A stretch of 64,000 nt of DNA from Durusdinium trenchii. Taxonomy: Eukaryota > Sar > Dinophyceae > Suessiales > Symbiodiniaceae. The stretch covers positions 47,297 to 111,296 of the forward strand of contig CAXAMN010003858.1 of assembly GCA_963970005.1 (NCBI GenBank), in the 5' to 3' direction. Numbering within the stretch: position 1 is the stretch's first letter; every line of letters starts with the position of its first letter. Below, in pieces: positions 40,957 to 51,519 of the stretch. Under the pieces are notes generated by a model. The model searched no databases. It was not told where the DNA came from and saw only the letters and a program-made list of their open reading frames with translations. The position numbers were made by a program, and so were the translations under genes.

Positions 40957-41412
40957 ATGATGCCAATGCGCCGGCGCACTTCGAAGCTTGGAGCGCTGAT
41001 TGCTCTCAGCGCTTTCTTGGCGTGGGCACCTCGAACATTTGTTGCACCTTTGCGAGCAGCGGCCCTGGCAGGGGCTTTGGCAGCCGGAGTGCAAAGTGAT
41101 GGTACTCTTGCCGACATGGTGAACACACCGAACGGCCTCATGGACTCATCCAACATTGTGCTGGCTGAGGACTTGCCGGTTTCCATGGGAGGAAAAGCTG
41201 GTGGCGGACTCGAAGGAACATACACCATGAAGGCTGGGGCGAAAAAGAAAGATTTCATTGATGATGAAAAATTTATCAAAGCCGACGAGAAGTTCAATGC
41301 CAAATTTGATGAGTATGTTGGTGTCTTTGGCATTCTGTTTGTCGGTGCCTTCATTGCCCCAATGGTGACCTACTTTTGGTACGTGCGTGATTCTGATCCA
41401 TGGGAGAATTGA
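40957..41412 (+). CDS. Plastid-targeted small thylakoid-type membrane protein
   Basis: 151 codons, single exon, ATG at 40957 (a second ATG follows at once). Residues 1-28 are basic then hydrophobic (LGALIALSAFLAWAP), a signal peptide, and RTFVAP follows: FVAP is the motif that marks entry of peridinin-plastid preproteins. Ala-rich residues 31-45 (LRAAALAGALAAGV) may be part of the transit or a lumen-type signal. The mature C-terminus has a Lys/Asp-rich segment (KKKDFIDDEKFIKADEKFNA) and one membrane segment (YVGVFGILFVGAFIAPMVTY) ending FWYVRDSDPWEN. This layout fits a small photosystem or cytochrome-complex subunit, but I cannot name it. Best-supported cellular gene in the window. Confidence 0.75.
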   Translation: MMPMRRRTSKLGALIALSAFLAWAPRTFVAPLRAAALAGALAAGVQSDGTLADMVNTPNGLMDSSNIVLAEDLPVSMGGKAGGGLEGTYTMKAGAKKKDFIDDEKFIKADEKFNAKFDEYVGVFGILFVGAFIAPMVTYFWYVRDSDPWEN

Positions 41413-41414
41413 AG

Positions 41415-42286
41415 CAGCCAAGGGCCAAGCACTCGACAATCAGTTGGGGTAACCGACCTTTCTTCTGCAATGTACATACACACGAACGGAATATCAGTTT
41501 TCTGCCATCGTTGCAGAAGTGGACACCATTTTCGAAGTACAGAAGCGCCTTCAAGATCAGCTCGAAAAAGGGTCTCACTGCAGCTTTTTGCAATTCTATC
41601 AAAATAGAGTTTGTGTGTTCACCGAGATCCACCCAGAATTCTCGCTCTTTCTCAAGTGTCTTGGTTTAGAGCTGTCATGGCAAGGCAACCAAGTGTGTTC
41701 ACTATCAGCAAAAGCCAAGGCTTTATTCCCTCCGCTCGCTTGGAGTTCGAGTTGCCGTGGCAAGTGGCTTGGAGCAGAATTCTGAGCCTCTCGGTTTGGT
41801 GTCCAAATTTGCTCCTTTTTGCACACAGGAGAGGTTTGGATCTTGGACACCCGGAAAGAAATGTCGAAGTTGCCAAGTCAGGTAGCTCACGAAGGCACAA
41901 AGCTTTGCCTTTGCTCGAGACCATGGAAGTATCCAGTGGCATCTCAATGATGGATGTTGTGGATCGGAGGTGTGACATTGCTGTACAATTTTGCCTGTTC
42001 CAATGTTCTCGTCTAGCAACCTATTCATTGTGCATCTTCGGTCCAGGCACATGTGTCATCCATGCTTCTTCAGTGTTTGTCTTTGCTCCTATCCAGGCTT
42101 TTTGAAATGTACTATCGGCGGGGTGAGTACAAAAGGCCACACCTGGAGGTCTGACTTTTCACGATGTTTCTCTTTGCAAAGGAAGGTGCCGGTACCATCC
42201 TTTTTTCTTTTTTAAATCGCTGCCTATTTTGTGTGGTTTGCACGCGCCTACACATGTTTACACTTGTTTTGCTTAAACACTGCCTG
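41415..42286 (+). other. Possible upstream exons of the HAD-like gene
   Basis: EVDTIFEVQKRLQDQLEKGS (about 41513-41575) and EVWILDTRKEMSKLPSQVAH (41829-41888) are coding-like pieces on the same strand as the HAD exon and may belong to that gene. Junctions could not be set. TTTGCAAAG|G at 42180 is another plausible acceptor. Confidence 0.25.
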
Positions 42287-42335
42287 TCACTTGTGACACT
42301 TGTGACACTTGTGACACTTGTGACACTTGTGTGCA
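42287..42335. repeat. 10-bp tandem repeat in an intron end
   Basis: TTGTGACACT repeated about four and a half times, immediately before the GTGTGCAG acceptor of the HAD exon. Confidence 0.9.
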
Positions 42336-42336
42336 G

Positions 42337-42477
42337 TGCTGCACACATGTTCAATCGAGGCCTTGCTGTCCAAATCGGGCGTTGCGCCGACTGAAGTCTT
42401 GTTTGTGGATGATTCAGCCAAGAACATCGAGTCTGTGAGGCCAGTTGAAGGAATGGCTACGAAGAAGAGCACTGTAG
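42337..42477 (+). CDS. Exon of a HAD-superfamily hydrolase-like protein
   Basis: After the GTGCAG acceptor the frame reads CSIEALLSKSGVAPTEVLF then VDDSAKNIESVRPVEGMA, up to a GTAG|GTTATT donor. VLFVDDSxxNIExV is the HAD motif IV signature (two acidic residues that hold Mg2+ in phosphatases and related hydrolases), preceded as usual by a helix and a G(V/I).P.E linker. The DxDGT nucleophile motif should be in upstream exons, which I could not find. Substrate unknown. Confidence 0.5.
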
Positions 42478-42585
42478 GTTATTGGTGAACTCGGTTCTTT
42501 TGAAGCATCCTCAAAAGTGGGTCAAAAAAACAAATCTGTAGAAAGGATGCTGGTTTCTTTTCTATTTTCCGAAGAGTGATAATTC

Positions 42586-42600
42586 ATTATATATATATAG
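42586..42600. repeat. (TA)n microsatellite
   Basis: Short TATATATATATA run. Confidence 0.8.
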
Positions 42601-42794
42601 TTACTTTTATTTGTATTTTTTTCCCGGAAGGTTTGCTGCCGGTCTAGTCTAGTCATGGTCTTTTGTGATTGCAGGTTGAGAAAATCCAGTGATTGTGCAA
42701 TCCTGGATTCCTTCCTTAATTCCTTCCTTCATCGCATTTTGTCACCTTCTTTCATTCTTTTTGATTATAAGGATTCTTTTCAGTTCTTCCTTGT

Positions 42795-42860
42795 GGCTTG
42801 GCTTTTGGCTTTTGGCTGGCTCTTGTGGCTTTTGTGGGTTTTGGCTTTGGATGGTTTCTG
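42795..42860. repeat. GGCTTTTG-type simple sequence
   Basis: TTGGCTTTTGGC and TGTGGCTTTTGTGGG words; same style as the 48.0-kb minisatellite. Confidence 0.6.
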
Positions 42861-42920
42861 GCATTCAACATGGCTTTGTTCGGAAACATTCATGTGTCCT
42901 GCAAAACCCCGCAACAGTGG

Positions 42921-43192
42921 TATCTATCTATCTACCTACCTACCTACCCACCCACCGACCTACCTACCTACCTACCCTACCCTACCCCACCCTACCCCAC
43001 CCTACCCCACCCTACCCCACCCTACCCCACCCTACCCCACCCCACCCCACCCTACCCTACCCTACCCCACCCTACCTACCTACAGTACCTACCTACCTAA
43101 CCTAAGCTAAGCTAACCTAACCTAACCGTACCATACTGTACCGTACCGTACCCTACCCTACCCTACCCTACCTACCTACCTACCTACCTATA
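42921..43192. repeat. CTAC / CCTAC / CCTAA compound microsatellite
   Basis: Runs of CTAC, then about fifteen CCTAC or CCCAC pentamers, then CCTAA, CCGTA and again CCTAC and CTAC. Three reading frames stay open because units are mostly C, T and A. Not the usual TTTAGGG-type telomere. Confidence 0.95.
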
Positions 43193-43199
43193 TATCTAT

Positions 43200-43595
43200 C
43201 TTTTGGATGTCCAAAGACTCACAATTATCAGATGCTCTATATACATATAGAGGAGTCTTGTAAAGAGAAGAGAGTTCAGCGAGTCCATGATAGACTTTTT
43301 GATGTCTAAATAAACAGAATTATCAGAGGCTCTACATATAGAGAGTGTTGGAAAGAGGAGAGAGTCCGTTTGAATTAGAAGGAGGCAGAGGAAAACCTAG
43401 GAAAAGCAAATTAAAGCCAGAAGAAAACACAGGAACACCATGTGGAAACACAGAAAACCATTTCAAAACCAATGTAGGAGAACCCAAAGGGAAACCCAAA
43501 AAACACAACCTAAAGTACCATTAGGGTTTAGTCAGAATACCATGTTCCGTGGAACGTTGGACTCCTTTCAGCCCTTCGGCCCCTGCTCTTTTGCG
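43200..43595. other. No gene; short duplicated words
   Basis: TATCAGA(T/G)GCTCTA and GAGAAGAGAGT(T/C) occur at 43228-43275 and 43321-43365, an old local duplication. The rest is A-rich. Confidence 0.4.
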
Positions 43596-43596
43596 T

Positions 43597-43935
43597 CAAA
43601 TTGTATTTACTAGCTTCTTGTTACTACTAGTAAGGCACCTGTTACTACTAGCGTGGCACTTGTTACTAATAGCTTCTTGTTACTACTAGTAAGGCACCTG
43701 TTACTACTAGCGTGGCACTTGTTACTAATAGCTTCTTGTTACTACTAGTAAGGCACCTGTTACTACTAGCGTGGCACTTGTTACTAATAGCTTCTTGTTA
43801 CTACTAGTAAGGCACCTGTTTCTAGTAGCGTGGCACTCGTTACTACTAGTAAGGCACCTGTTCCTAGTAGCGTGGCACTTTGTTACTACTAGTAAGGCAC
43901 TTGTTACTAGTAGCGATGCACTTGTTCCTAGTCTA
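43597..43935. repeat. 59-bp tandem repeat, about six units
   Basis: Unit blocks: CTTCTTGTTACTACTAGTAA, GGCACCTGTTACTACTAGCG, TGGCACTTGTTACTAATAG. The first three units are nearly identical; later ones lose segments. Each carries ACTAGT and is open in several frames. Confidence 0.95.
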
Positions 43936-43939
43936 GCTC

Positions 43940-44555
43940 TGTTTCTTTGGTGTGGGGTTTTGGATTCCTGGACCATTGCTGTTTGAGGGCCTGTTCAGCC
44001 CGCCTTGTACGGGGACATATTGAAACATATTGAAGGTACATGGTACAACACGGATTGCACTTCCAATATCTGAATCTCGCTGCACCCTGTAGTTACTGTA
44101 GTTGCATAGTGGTGTTTGGCACAGTTTCGGCGGACTTGGTAAGGAACTCTTGGTTGCTGTGCTGCTGCTTTTGACACTCTCAGAGTGCATTCATTCGATG
44201 GCATCCAGGTCCCTGGGAATCGCTGCAGTCCATTTGCCGGACGGGCTTTCAGAAGAATCATGGAGCCGGTCCTTGGACTTGTACAAATCTATTCAAGGGC
44301 AGCATGCCTGACCTTGAGCTTCAAGCTGAAAGACAGGACTTGTGTGTGCGTGTGTCACCCGCAAAGCAACATTGCTTGAACTGAATCTTATTTTGGTTAA
44401 TGGCCTGGAGCAACCTGGGACGTGGACAAAGAAGCATGGGTGGAGAAATTCTTCATTTGTGCCGGATCCATGATCCCTTCAGCTCAATTTTCCAAGTGCT
44501 CTCATTGCCTTTCTGAATGCAGCGCAATTCAAAACAATGGGACTGCTGTTGCCCG
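43940..44555 (+). other. Possible 5' exon region of the coiled-coil gene
   Basis: GIAAVHLPDGLSEESWSRSL, DLYKSIQGQHA (44215-44310) is coding-like and follows CATCCAG|G. It could be an early exon of the gene that follows. Nothing else clear. Confidence 0.25.
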
Positions 44556-44558
44556 CAG

Positions 44559-47500
44559 TTGAAGATTGTTTGAGACAGTGAGACCTAAACATGTCGCAAC
44601 GACTCAGGCACAGACGAAGCTGACATCTGACCAAAATTTGGACATTCTGAAAGCTTTGATGGAGGAGCCTTTGCATTTGGTCCAGTGTTTGTGCTGCAAT
44701 CTGGAGTTTTGGGCAACGCACCAGGAAACAGACATCCGAATAGCAGAAGTGAAGCGCGATGCCTATGAATTCAGGCCAGGTGGATGTCGAGCCTCGTGTG
44801 CAATGAACAATGTTACGGTCCATGGTATTATGCAGACAGAGTGTGCATGTACATCATATATATATATACATAGTGGTATGTACTACTTACTACTCCATTG
44901 GCTCGTTCTGAGCCTTGTGACTGGAGTACAAGTCAGTGTGCCCTGTTGCTGGATTGTGCTGAAGCAGGCCAGGTTTTGTTCGAATTTTTCTTTTGTTTGT
45001 GAATCCATTCGAATGAACCTCCCGTGGCGTTGTTTTCAAAAAGTATTCATCACTGCAAGTCACAAGTTACTGTAATATGAAGATGCAGCTGCGGCTAGCT
45101 TTTTCTGATTCAGTAATCAAGCAAGTTTCTGGTGAAAGAAAGAACAATTTCCGATTCAGACTCCGCGATTCGGAAACCGCGACTTGGAACCGATTCAGAA
45201 GCCACGATTCAAAAACTACGGTTGGAAACTACAATTCAGAAACCGACCATTCAGAACACTTTAACTAACCAGCGCAAATTAGCATCGGAAAACGCCGACT
45301 TACAAACTAAAATCAGCTGGTGGGGGTTGCGGGTAACGATGTTCGGGAAAACGCCGCATAGAAATCGGACCGTCGGACCTTGAAGAAGTTGTTTGCCCCA
45401 ACAACCATTCCGGTCCTATGTAAATAACATTTTTAGGTTTTAGATGAGGAACCTGTGCACCTTGCTATATCTCAATTTTGTTTCTGAACTATCATTTCCG
45501 ATTGCAAAAATGATTTCAAGAAGATGGCTTCACGACTTGAAAGACCTAGCCGATGACTCTACTCAGCAGCAACTTCAGGTGCGTTGGCTCTTATGGCATA
45601 CAGCCGAAACGCAACGTCAAGAGAATGCTCAGTTATGAAATGAAAGGACGCAGAGACTGCACCTTGATCGACGCTGACAAAACCCCTGCCCCACCTACAG
45701 CAACCACATGGGAAGAAACCTCAGCCTCTCTTGTGTGGTGGACTGCTCAGATGCGAGGACAAAACTCCAGTTGCTCGGATACATGAAGGCGACCCACGTG
45801 TGCAAAGTGGATGACTGGTCTCCCCAGGAATACAAAGACAAATTAGCTTGCTTGACCTTGAACAAGGGAAACAAAGCACATGTCGCATGTCAGCCTGTCA
45901 GCGGAAAGCTCCGCTTGTAGTTCTCCACCTGTTCCATTCATCGGCAACTGGTTTTTGTCGTTTTTGGTTCCCGGCCACATTGCCAGAATTTGCACAGCAG
46001 CAGAGACACCCTGTAGCCGTAGCATGCCAAAGCATCCATTGAAGTTTTCTACTCTGAGATCAACGGGTAAAGATGTGGATGCAACATCTTCGTTCTTGCA
46101 GCTCATCATGTGTGTCAGGCGAGACATTGTTGTTGGCGCTGAAAACCCTAGAACTGGCAAGACAATTGCCGAGAAGGCAAGGCAGGCATTGCTGTGATTG
46201 GAATGGGCTGTCTACAAACATTCACATGTGCCCTTTGCGTGCCCTTCCTCATTTCTTAATTTGCAAGGTCCTCAAGTACATGGAAGACAAACTGACGCAA
46301 AAGGACCCTGAGCAAAGGGATGAGATGAATTTGCAAAGGGTGCTTATGATGCGCATGAATTTGCAAAGCTGCGGCCATCAGACACGGAGGATATGCAGAT
46401 CAACAAGCTCCTAATGAAGAATCAGGCCTACAAGGTGGCTATCAAAAAGGCGCTGTGAGAACGTCCTTGAACAGCATAGCAAAAGGAAGGACTCTTCACA
46501 TGATGGTAAGTGTAAGTGTGACGTAGATTGAAGTTAGTTCCCTTGTGAGACTTGCAGGCCGAGGCCCAGCTCAAATCGAAGGCGGAGACTGGCGACGATT
46601 TGCAATACATTGCTGACACCTCAAAAATGGCCCAAGACGATTTCCCACATACAGGGCACATGACCCATTGATGGCATTAATTCAGATTTTACTGTCACAG
46701 TTTCCTCTAAAACCGAGGACTTTCATCAACTCCAGATAGAGAATTCACAGTTCGTAAAGCGGATTGAAGAAGCAAATCAGGACAGATAGACATCTCACCG
46801 CTTTGTGTTGACATCGGCCCCGAGCTTCTTTTCCAGGAGCTTATTGAATTGAAACGAAGGGCTGGACGAACTGTCAGTCTCTCAAGACGTGGCGTGTGAT
46901 TACAAACCTATGAGCGGTGACCTTGAGGTCAAGATCCTGAATAATATGAAGAAGAAACTCAGTAGCCTCACAGCCGAGGCACGTCGTGCATCACTATTTA
47001 TTTCCATGAAAATGAATAGAGCAGCTGCAGCTTATATACATATTTTGTTTTGATCAATTCTATTTTGCTCTTTGCAAGGCAAAGTTTCTGGAAGATGAAA
47101 TCAAAGAGCGCAAAGCCATGCTTGCAAAGACGGAGCATGACATTGTCAAAGTTGTGGAGGACTATCGAAAAATCGTGGTGGACTTTCTCAGCTTTCTCTT
47201 CGTTTTTTGCAAGGAGAAAGAAGCAGCACGCAAAGAGCACAAGAAGCTCCGAGCACAGCCACTCCCTCAACTTATATAGTTCGGCCATGCATGTATGCAT
47301 AATTGCAAGATACATATGTATATACAACATCTCATTCAAAATCAGATGCAGAAACAGTTACAGTTCGTTTTTTCTTTCATTTATGATTTGTGTGTTCGTT
47401 TTTTCTTTGGAGGTCAAGACAGTCTCCAGAAATGCCGCAAGTGGTCGACACCTTTGGCTCTTGGAATCGGAACGTTTTGTCTCAAAAGTGGGACAAAACG

Positions 47501-47680
47501 AAAGTCTCTAAGTCTGAGGTTGACTATGTCAGCCAAAAGGCTGAGGCCTACGAGCTAGAGGCAGTTCATTTCTGGATTCTCAACCCAGCAACCCTTGACA
47601 CAACTGTGAGGCACAAAAAAGAAACTGGGAGAGGAAAGTGGAGCTTGTGTGATACCTCAGAAGCACTTTATCCTTTTTGA
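44559..47680 (+). CDS. Multi-exon coiled-coil protein, CCDC113/CCDC96 (DUF4201)-like
   Basis: Several short exons on the plus strand read as one coiled-coil protein: ETDIRIAEVKRDAYEFR (44727), AENPRTGKTIAEKARQA (about 46140), EFAKGAYDAHEFAKLRPSD and MQINKLLMKNQAYKVAIKKA (46326-46455), RTLHMM joined by a clean GTAAGT...GCAG intron to AEAQLKSKAETGDDLQYIAD (46557), TEDFHQLQIENSQFVKRIEE (46713), then LSSLTAE|AKFLEDEIKERK (46963|47079; donor GC, acceptor AG|G) and KEAARKEHKKLRAQ (47214). DFxQLxIENxxxxxxIEExN is the hallmark of the CCDC113/CCDC96 family of ciliary/axonemal coiled-coil proteins; dinoflagellates are flagellated. Later QKAEAYELEA and AQKRNWERKVEL (to 47640) continue it. One or two joins need a frame change, so decay cannot be excluded. 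Confidence 0.45.
45145..45262. repeat. Degenerate ~15-bp repeat (GATTCAGAAACC)
   Basis: GATTCAGA/GATTCGGA/AATTCAGAAACC words recur about eight times; lies inside the coiled-coil gene and ends at TNQRKLASENADLQTKIS, a possible exon. Confidence 0.7.
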
Positions 47681-47689
47681 CGAACTAAC

Positions 47690-48010
47690 GTGGCCATACA
47701 GACTGTCATTGCGTGGCATGATTGGTTTTAGACAAGGGATTCATTTCTTTCAAACCTGCAGACAAACACAGTTACTATGGCATAGTTGCGGATTTGCATG
47801 TTTGGTGATTGGCTGACTTTGGCCCATTCAGCTGTGCTCAGCTTAAAGATACCGGAGAAGTATCCAAAGACTTATATAGTTCGGTCTAGTCCGGCAGGGC
47901 CAGGACACTGCGGTGCTGATGCTTGTCTTTGCTTTGACTGCATTTTTGCGTTTTTTTTTTCGGTTCAGGAGGAAGCCCCCCATGATTGACTGTGGAGGGT
48001 GATTTTAAGA
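47690..48010. other. No assigned gene
   Basis: CTTATATAGTTCGG at 47871-47884 repeats exactly the word at 47271-47284, 600 bp apart. T-rich acceptor-like sequence near 47950-47970. Confidence 0.4.
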
Positions 48011-48024
48011 GGGATTTAGTGGTT

Positions 48025-48205
48025 GGGTGGCTTTGGGCTTCTGTTGCTTTTGTGGCTTCTGACTTTGGTGGCTTTTGGCTTTTGTGGCTTTTGCCGCTTT
48101 TGGCCTCTGTGTGGCTTTTGGCTTTTGTCGCTTGTGGCTTCTGTGTGGCTTTTGTGGCTTTTGGCTTTTGTGTGGGTTTTGGGTTTTGGCTTTTGTGGCT
48201 TGCAT
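48025..48205. repeat. GGCTTTTG(T/G) minisatellite
   Basis: Words TTTTGTGGCTTTTGGC and variants repeated over ~180 bp; encodes only Gly/Phe/Leu- or Lys/Pro/Gln-rich artefact ORFs. Confidence 0.85.
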
Positions 48206-48269
48206 CTCTACTTTCTATGACATCTATTACTATATTTCTCTTATTGAAATCTCAATGGGTTTTCTAGTA

Positions 48270-48660
48270 AGCACCCCCTCCCGCTCGTTGTGATCATTAA
48301 CTTTTTCGTTTGTCCCTGTCTCTCTCACTCTTTCTTTTTCTTTTTTGTCGCACTGATTCCTTTCTCTCTTCACTCATGCGCTCACGCAGTCATTCACTCA
48401 CTCATCGAATCTAACCACTCACTTTCCTGACTCTTCCCCTCTCTCTGTCACGGATTCACCTGAACACTCACCCAGCCCTCCCCCGCGCCCCCACAACTCT
48501 CGAGGTTTTGGTTTCAGTGCCGGGATGCTCACTATACTTTGTGTTCATTGCGTGGGAGGCGCTGCACTATACTTTGTGTTCATTGCGGGGGAGGCGCTGC
48601 GCCCTCCCCCGCACCTCCTTTCAGCGCCCCCTCCCGCTCTTTATGAGCATTAACTTTTAT
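48270..48660. repeat. Local duplications in C/T-rich DNA
   Basis: CACTATACTTTGTGTTCATT plus a GCG(T/G)GGGAGGCGCTG tail is tandemly duplicated at about 48530-48565 and 48566-48600. GC(A/G)CCCCCTCCCGCTC..TTAACTTTT is duplicated at 48270-48306 and 48623-48658. Confidence 0.8.
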
Positions 48661-48829
48661 TTTTAAATCTCTCTCTCTCTCCCTCTCTATCTCTTTTTCT
48701 TAGAGAGGGGCCCTCGCCTTGAGAATGGGGCTCAGCTCTGTCTAGGGGAAACCGATCCATACCAAAACAACACTTGACCCAGGAGCACCAGTAGCAAAAT
48801 AATGGAAGACACTTCTATCGTGATGCCCC

Positions 48830-49268
48830 TTCTATCGAATCTCTATTTGTTTGACTTATCTATTGAAGTCTCTATTACAGTAAACTCTCTGTTTTAAGGA
48901 CTTTCCTAGTCAAAATCCCTACATTTGATGCACTTTTCTAGTCAAAATCTCTACGTTTGATGCCTTTCCCCTTAGAATGTCTACTTTTGATAACCTTTCT
49001 CCGGAATCATGTTTGATGAATTGTCTATTGAATTCTCTTTACTATATAATCAAAATCTGTCATTTTGACCCATTACAATCTCTACTTTTGATAAAATTTC
49101 TGGTAAAATTGCTATTTTTTATGACATATATATATATATATGTATACACACTATATATATATATATATGTATATTGAAATCGCTCTTTTGATGAGTTTTC
49201 TATTGCATCTTTTGCTTTTGATGACTCTTCTAGACAAAATCTCTACTTGTAATGCCTTTCCCATTGAA
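48830..49268. repeat. ~38-bp degenerate minisatellite
   Basis: AATCTCTAC(T/G)TTTGATG, CCTTTC or TTTTCTAGTCA recur about ten times with an embedded (TA)n run at 49125-49170. No gene. Confidence 0.8.
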
Positions 49269-49269
49269 T

Positions 49270-49580
49270 TGAGAACCACACAGACCACAAAAAAATAAAA
49301 TCACAATAAAAGATCATCCTTATTAAAGTCCTGACCCATTGACTGGCTTCATCCATGTTTCTGGAGTATCTGGAGTCCAACCAAGGATTGCTCGCTGAAT
49401 GTCACCTACCACTCTTGACGAAGTTTCGACATTTTCAGCTTGCTCTCTAGAAGCACCGGCAGCTCTCAACAGATTCGGAATGTCAGGACACATGCAGATT
49501 TCTGTTTCAGAGGAATCCACAGAGTCATGGCTGAGTCAGAGACAGTACTGTACTTGCAACTCCACCGCTTGTGTCGCACA
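49270..49580. other. No assigned gene
   Basis: Upstream flank of the first CCCH gene; a minus ORF at 49323-49520 is unconvincing. Confidence 0.3.
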
Positions 49581-49595
49581 TTTTTGTGCAATGCA

Positions 49596-50906
49596 CACGC
49601 TTGAAACCCAAGGAAGCCTATCCGCCCGAAGCTGTACAAGTACGCAACACGTTCATTCATGTAGCCAGCCCCAGTGCACCAGAAGATGCAAACCGCCCCG
49701 CGGTTGTCTCTTGTCCAGCAAGCCACATTGGTTGCATGCTCGAAAGCCTCTTTGAGGAGGACACATCGACAGAGACGTCACATCTTGACACTTTTTTTGG
49801 CTAAGTAACTAGAGACTAGGTAGCTACTAGGCTAAGTTAGCTTCTAGTAGGACACAGGAAAGCGCTCGCACGAATGATTTGGTTGTCAGATTTTAGGGAA
49901 ACTTATCTAGACTTTTCTAGCCCATGGCCCTCCCTCCCTGCTTGATTAAGTAGGCGCCTACTTAATCAAGTCGGGGAGTAAACTCAGGGCGACTAGTTAG
50001 CTTCTAGTAGCTGGACGCTGGAAAGCTCATGCTTCTTCAAGGAAGCCTTCTCGGTGCATTTCCTCGGTGGGTTTCCTGAAGCGCTCGCACTATTCATGTG
50101 GTTCCTAGGTTGTGTAGGAATGGGCATTGCGAAACAGGACTTTTCTAGTTTGGAAAGAATCCTCCACTTGTTGCTAGGAGGACGAAGAGCCACCGCGTTC
50201 AAAGCCAGTGATATGTTTGGAGGATGCTTTGTTTGATGCTGCACCTGGCACGCCGGAGCCATACACAAGCCTTGCACCTCTCTCGACTTTGCCAGTGGAC
50301 TACTCGGAGACAAAACCATGGCAGCTTCCCTTGGGCCCTTTGGCAGGGCAGTCGTATTCACAAATCACACACACTGTGGGGGCATCTTTGGGGCCGATAG
50401 GCCAGACCGTGGGGCCATCTCTCACCCCCACATCAACAGGACCGTCGGTGGGTACCATTGGACCATCTGCGCCGCTACACTCACACCCAGTCACCTCGCC
50501 TGCTCAAAGCTTCAGCAAAGCCCAAGTGCAAAACCTGAGCCCTTCAGGGCCAATAGGGCCACACCCAGCAGGCGCAGGCCTAGGCCCAGCAGCCCCAGCA
50601 GGCTTAGGCCCTGGCCTAGGCCCTGTCGGAGCACCAGTGGCACGCGCCCATGTTGGGGTTCCGGTGAGCGACGTGCCCATGGTCCCACCATCAGTGCCGG
50701 CGCCCTTTGAACCTGCACCAGGCTCAATGGAATTGCCAAGCATTGGCTCGAAGGGTCACTATGTGGGTGACTGCAGACCATGCGCTTTCTTGCACGCCAA
50801 AGGTTGCAACAATGGTGCAATGTGCCAATTTTGCCACCTTTGTGATCGCGGCGAGAAGAAGAGGCGCCAGAAAGCCAAGAAGGCATCCTTTAGAGGAGGT
50901 GCGTGA
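49596..50906 (+). CDS. CCCH zinc-finger protein, paralog A (two exons)
   Basis: Exon 1 (about 49596-49762) encodes EAYPPEAVQVRNTFIHVASP, ending ESLFEED. Exon 2 (50178-50906) encodes EDEEPPRSKPVICLEDALFD, a long Pro/Gly/Ala-rich middle and the finger CAFLHAKGCNNGAMCQFCH (C-x7-C-x5-C-x3-H), then LCDRGEKKRRQKAKKA. CCCH fingers bind RNA; this class is expanded in dinoflagellates, where gene control is largely post-transcriptional, so an RNA-regulatory role is plausible. Paralog B has the same termini and order in one uninterrupted ORF. The 413-bp insert between the exons carries a 30-bp palindrome and is flanked by the 8-bp repeat AGGAGGAC, so the intron looks like an inserted element; no in-frame GT donor fits. 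An upstream first exon with the start codon is probable. Confidence 0.65.
49763..50175. mobile_element. Palindrome-bearing insert acting as an intron in CCCH paralog A
   Basis: Flanked by AGGAGGAC at 49755-49762 and 50176-50183 (8-bp direct repeat like a target-site duplication). It contains CTTGATTAAGTAGGC at 49941 joined to its exact reverse complement through 49970, several CTAGTAG/AGCTTC words and GCGCTCGCAC twice. Related features recur at 51.5-51.7 kb. Terminal inverted repeats were not found. Confidence 0.45.
49941..49970. repeat. 30-bp perfect palindrome
   Basis: CTTGATTAAGTAGGC followed directly by its reverse complement; centre GGCGCC. Confidence 0.95.
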
Positions 50907-50909
50907 TGG

Positions 50910-51500
50910 TGTGAGACGTAGAGTTCAATGTGCATGTAGTGCAAGAATGCATGTAGTAGTCAGGTGGCCGCTGCCTTACACATCAGGCATGCCAGAATTT
51001 GGGACCCAACAGCCAAGGAGTTTGTTCGGTCGCTCGAATTCGGCAAGTGAGAATACTATGTGGGTGGCTGGTCATGTGCTGTAGCGTGATCAGTGCTAGC
51101 TGCGCCCACACGGCTATAACAAGCTATTAACAGTGGAGGATGGGTCTCAATGAAGACTCAGGCCCCTAGTTTTTCAGCTCAGTTCGATTAAGACCTCGCT
51201 AGTTGCACTTTGCGACGCTCAAGGTGTCTGATGCTTGGAGCAAAGGACTTGGTCAGAACAGCATGTTGACAACGAGACGCTGAGGATATTCCCTTGAAAG
51301 ACCTCAAGAAGAGCTGGATTGGATCACAAACACAAACACAATTCTTGTCTCGATGGATCTCCGAGGCTGAAACTGCAGCGAAGCGAATCCGGCAGGCTGT
51401 CAAGAATGGGACGCAATTGCAGCTCGGAGTTTATTTATGTGTATGTTTACTGTAATATATATATATATATACATACATAGACATATATAGAGGTTAAGTT
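50910..51500. other. No assigned gene
   Basis: 3' flank of CCCH paralog A. A (TA)n run is at 51454-51470. Short ORFs only. Confidence 0.35.
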
Positions 51501-51519
51501 TCGCTAAAGAATCTCGGAA

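Noticed and set aside
42921..43192. CCTAC/CCTAA array as an internal telomere or a coding region
   Set aside because: Pentamer and tetramer units vary freely and all open frames are simple-sequence artefacts.
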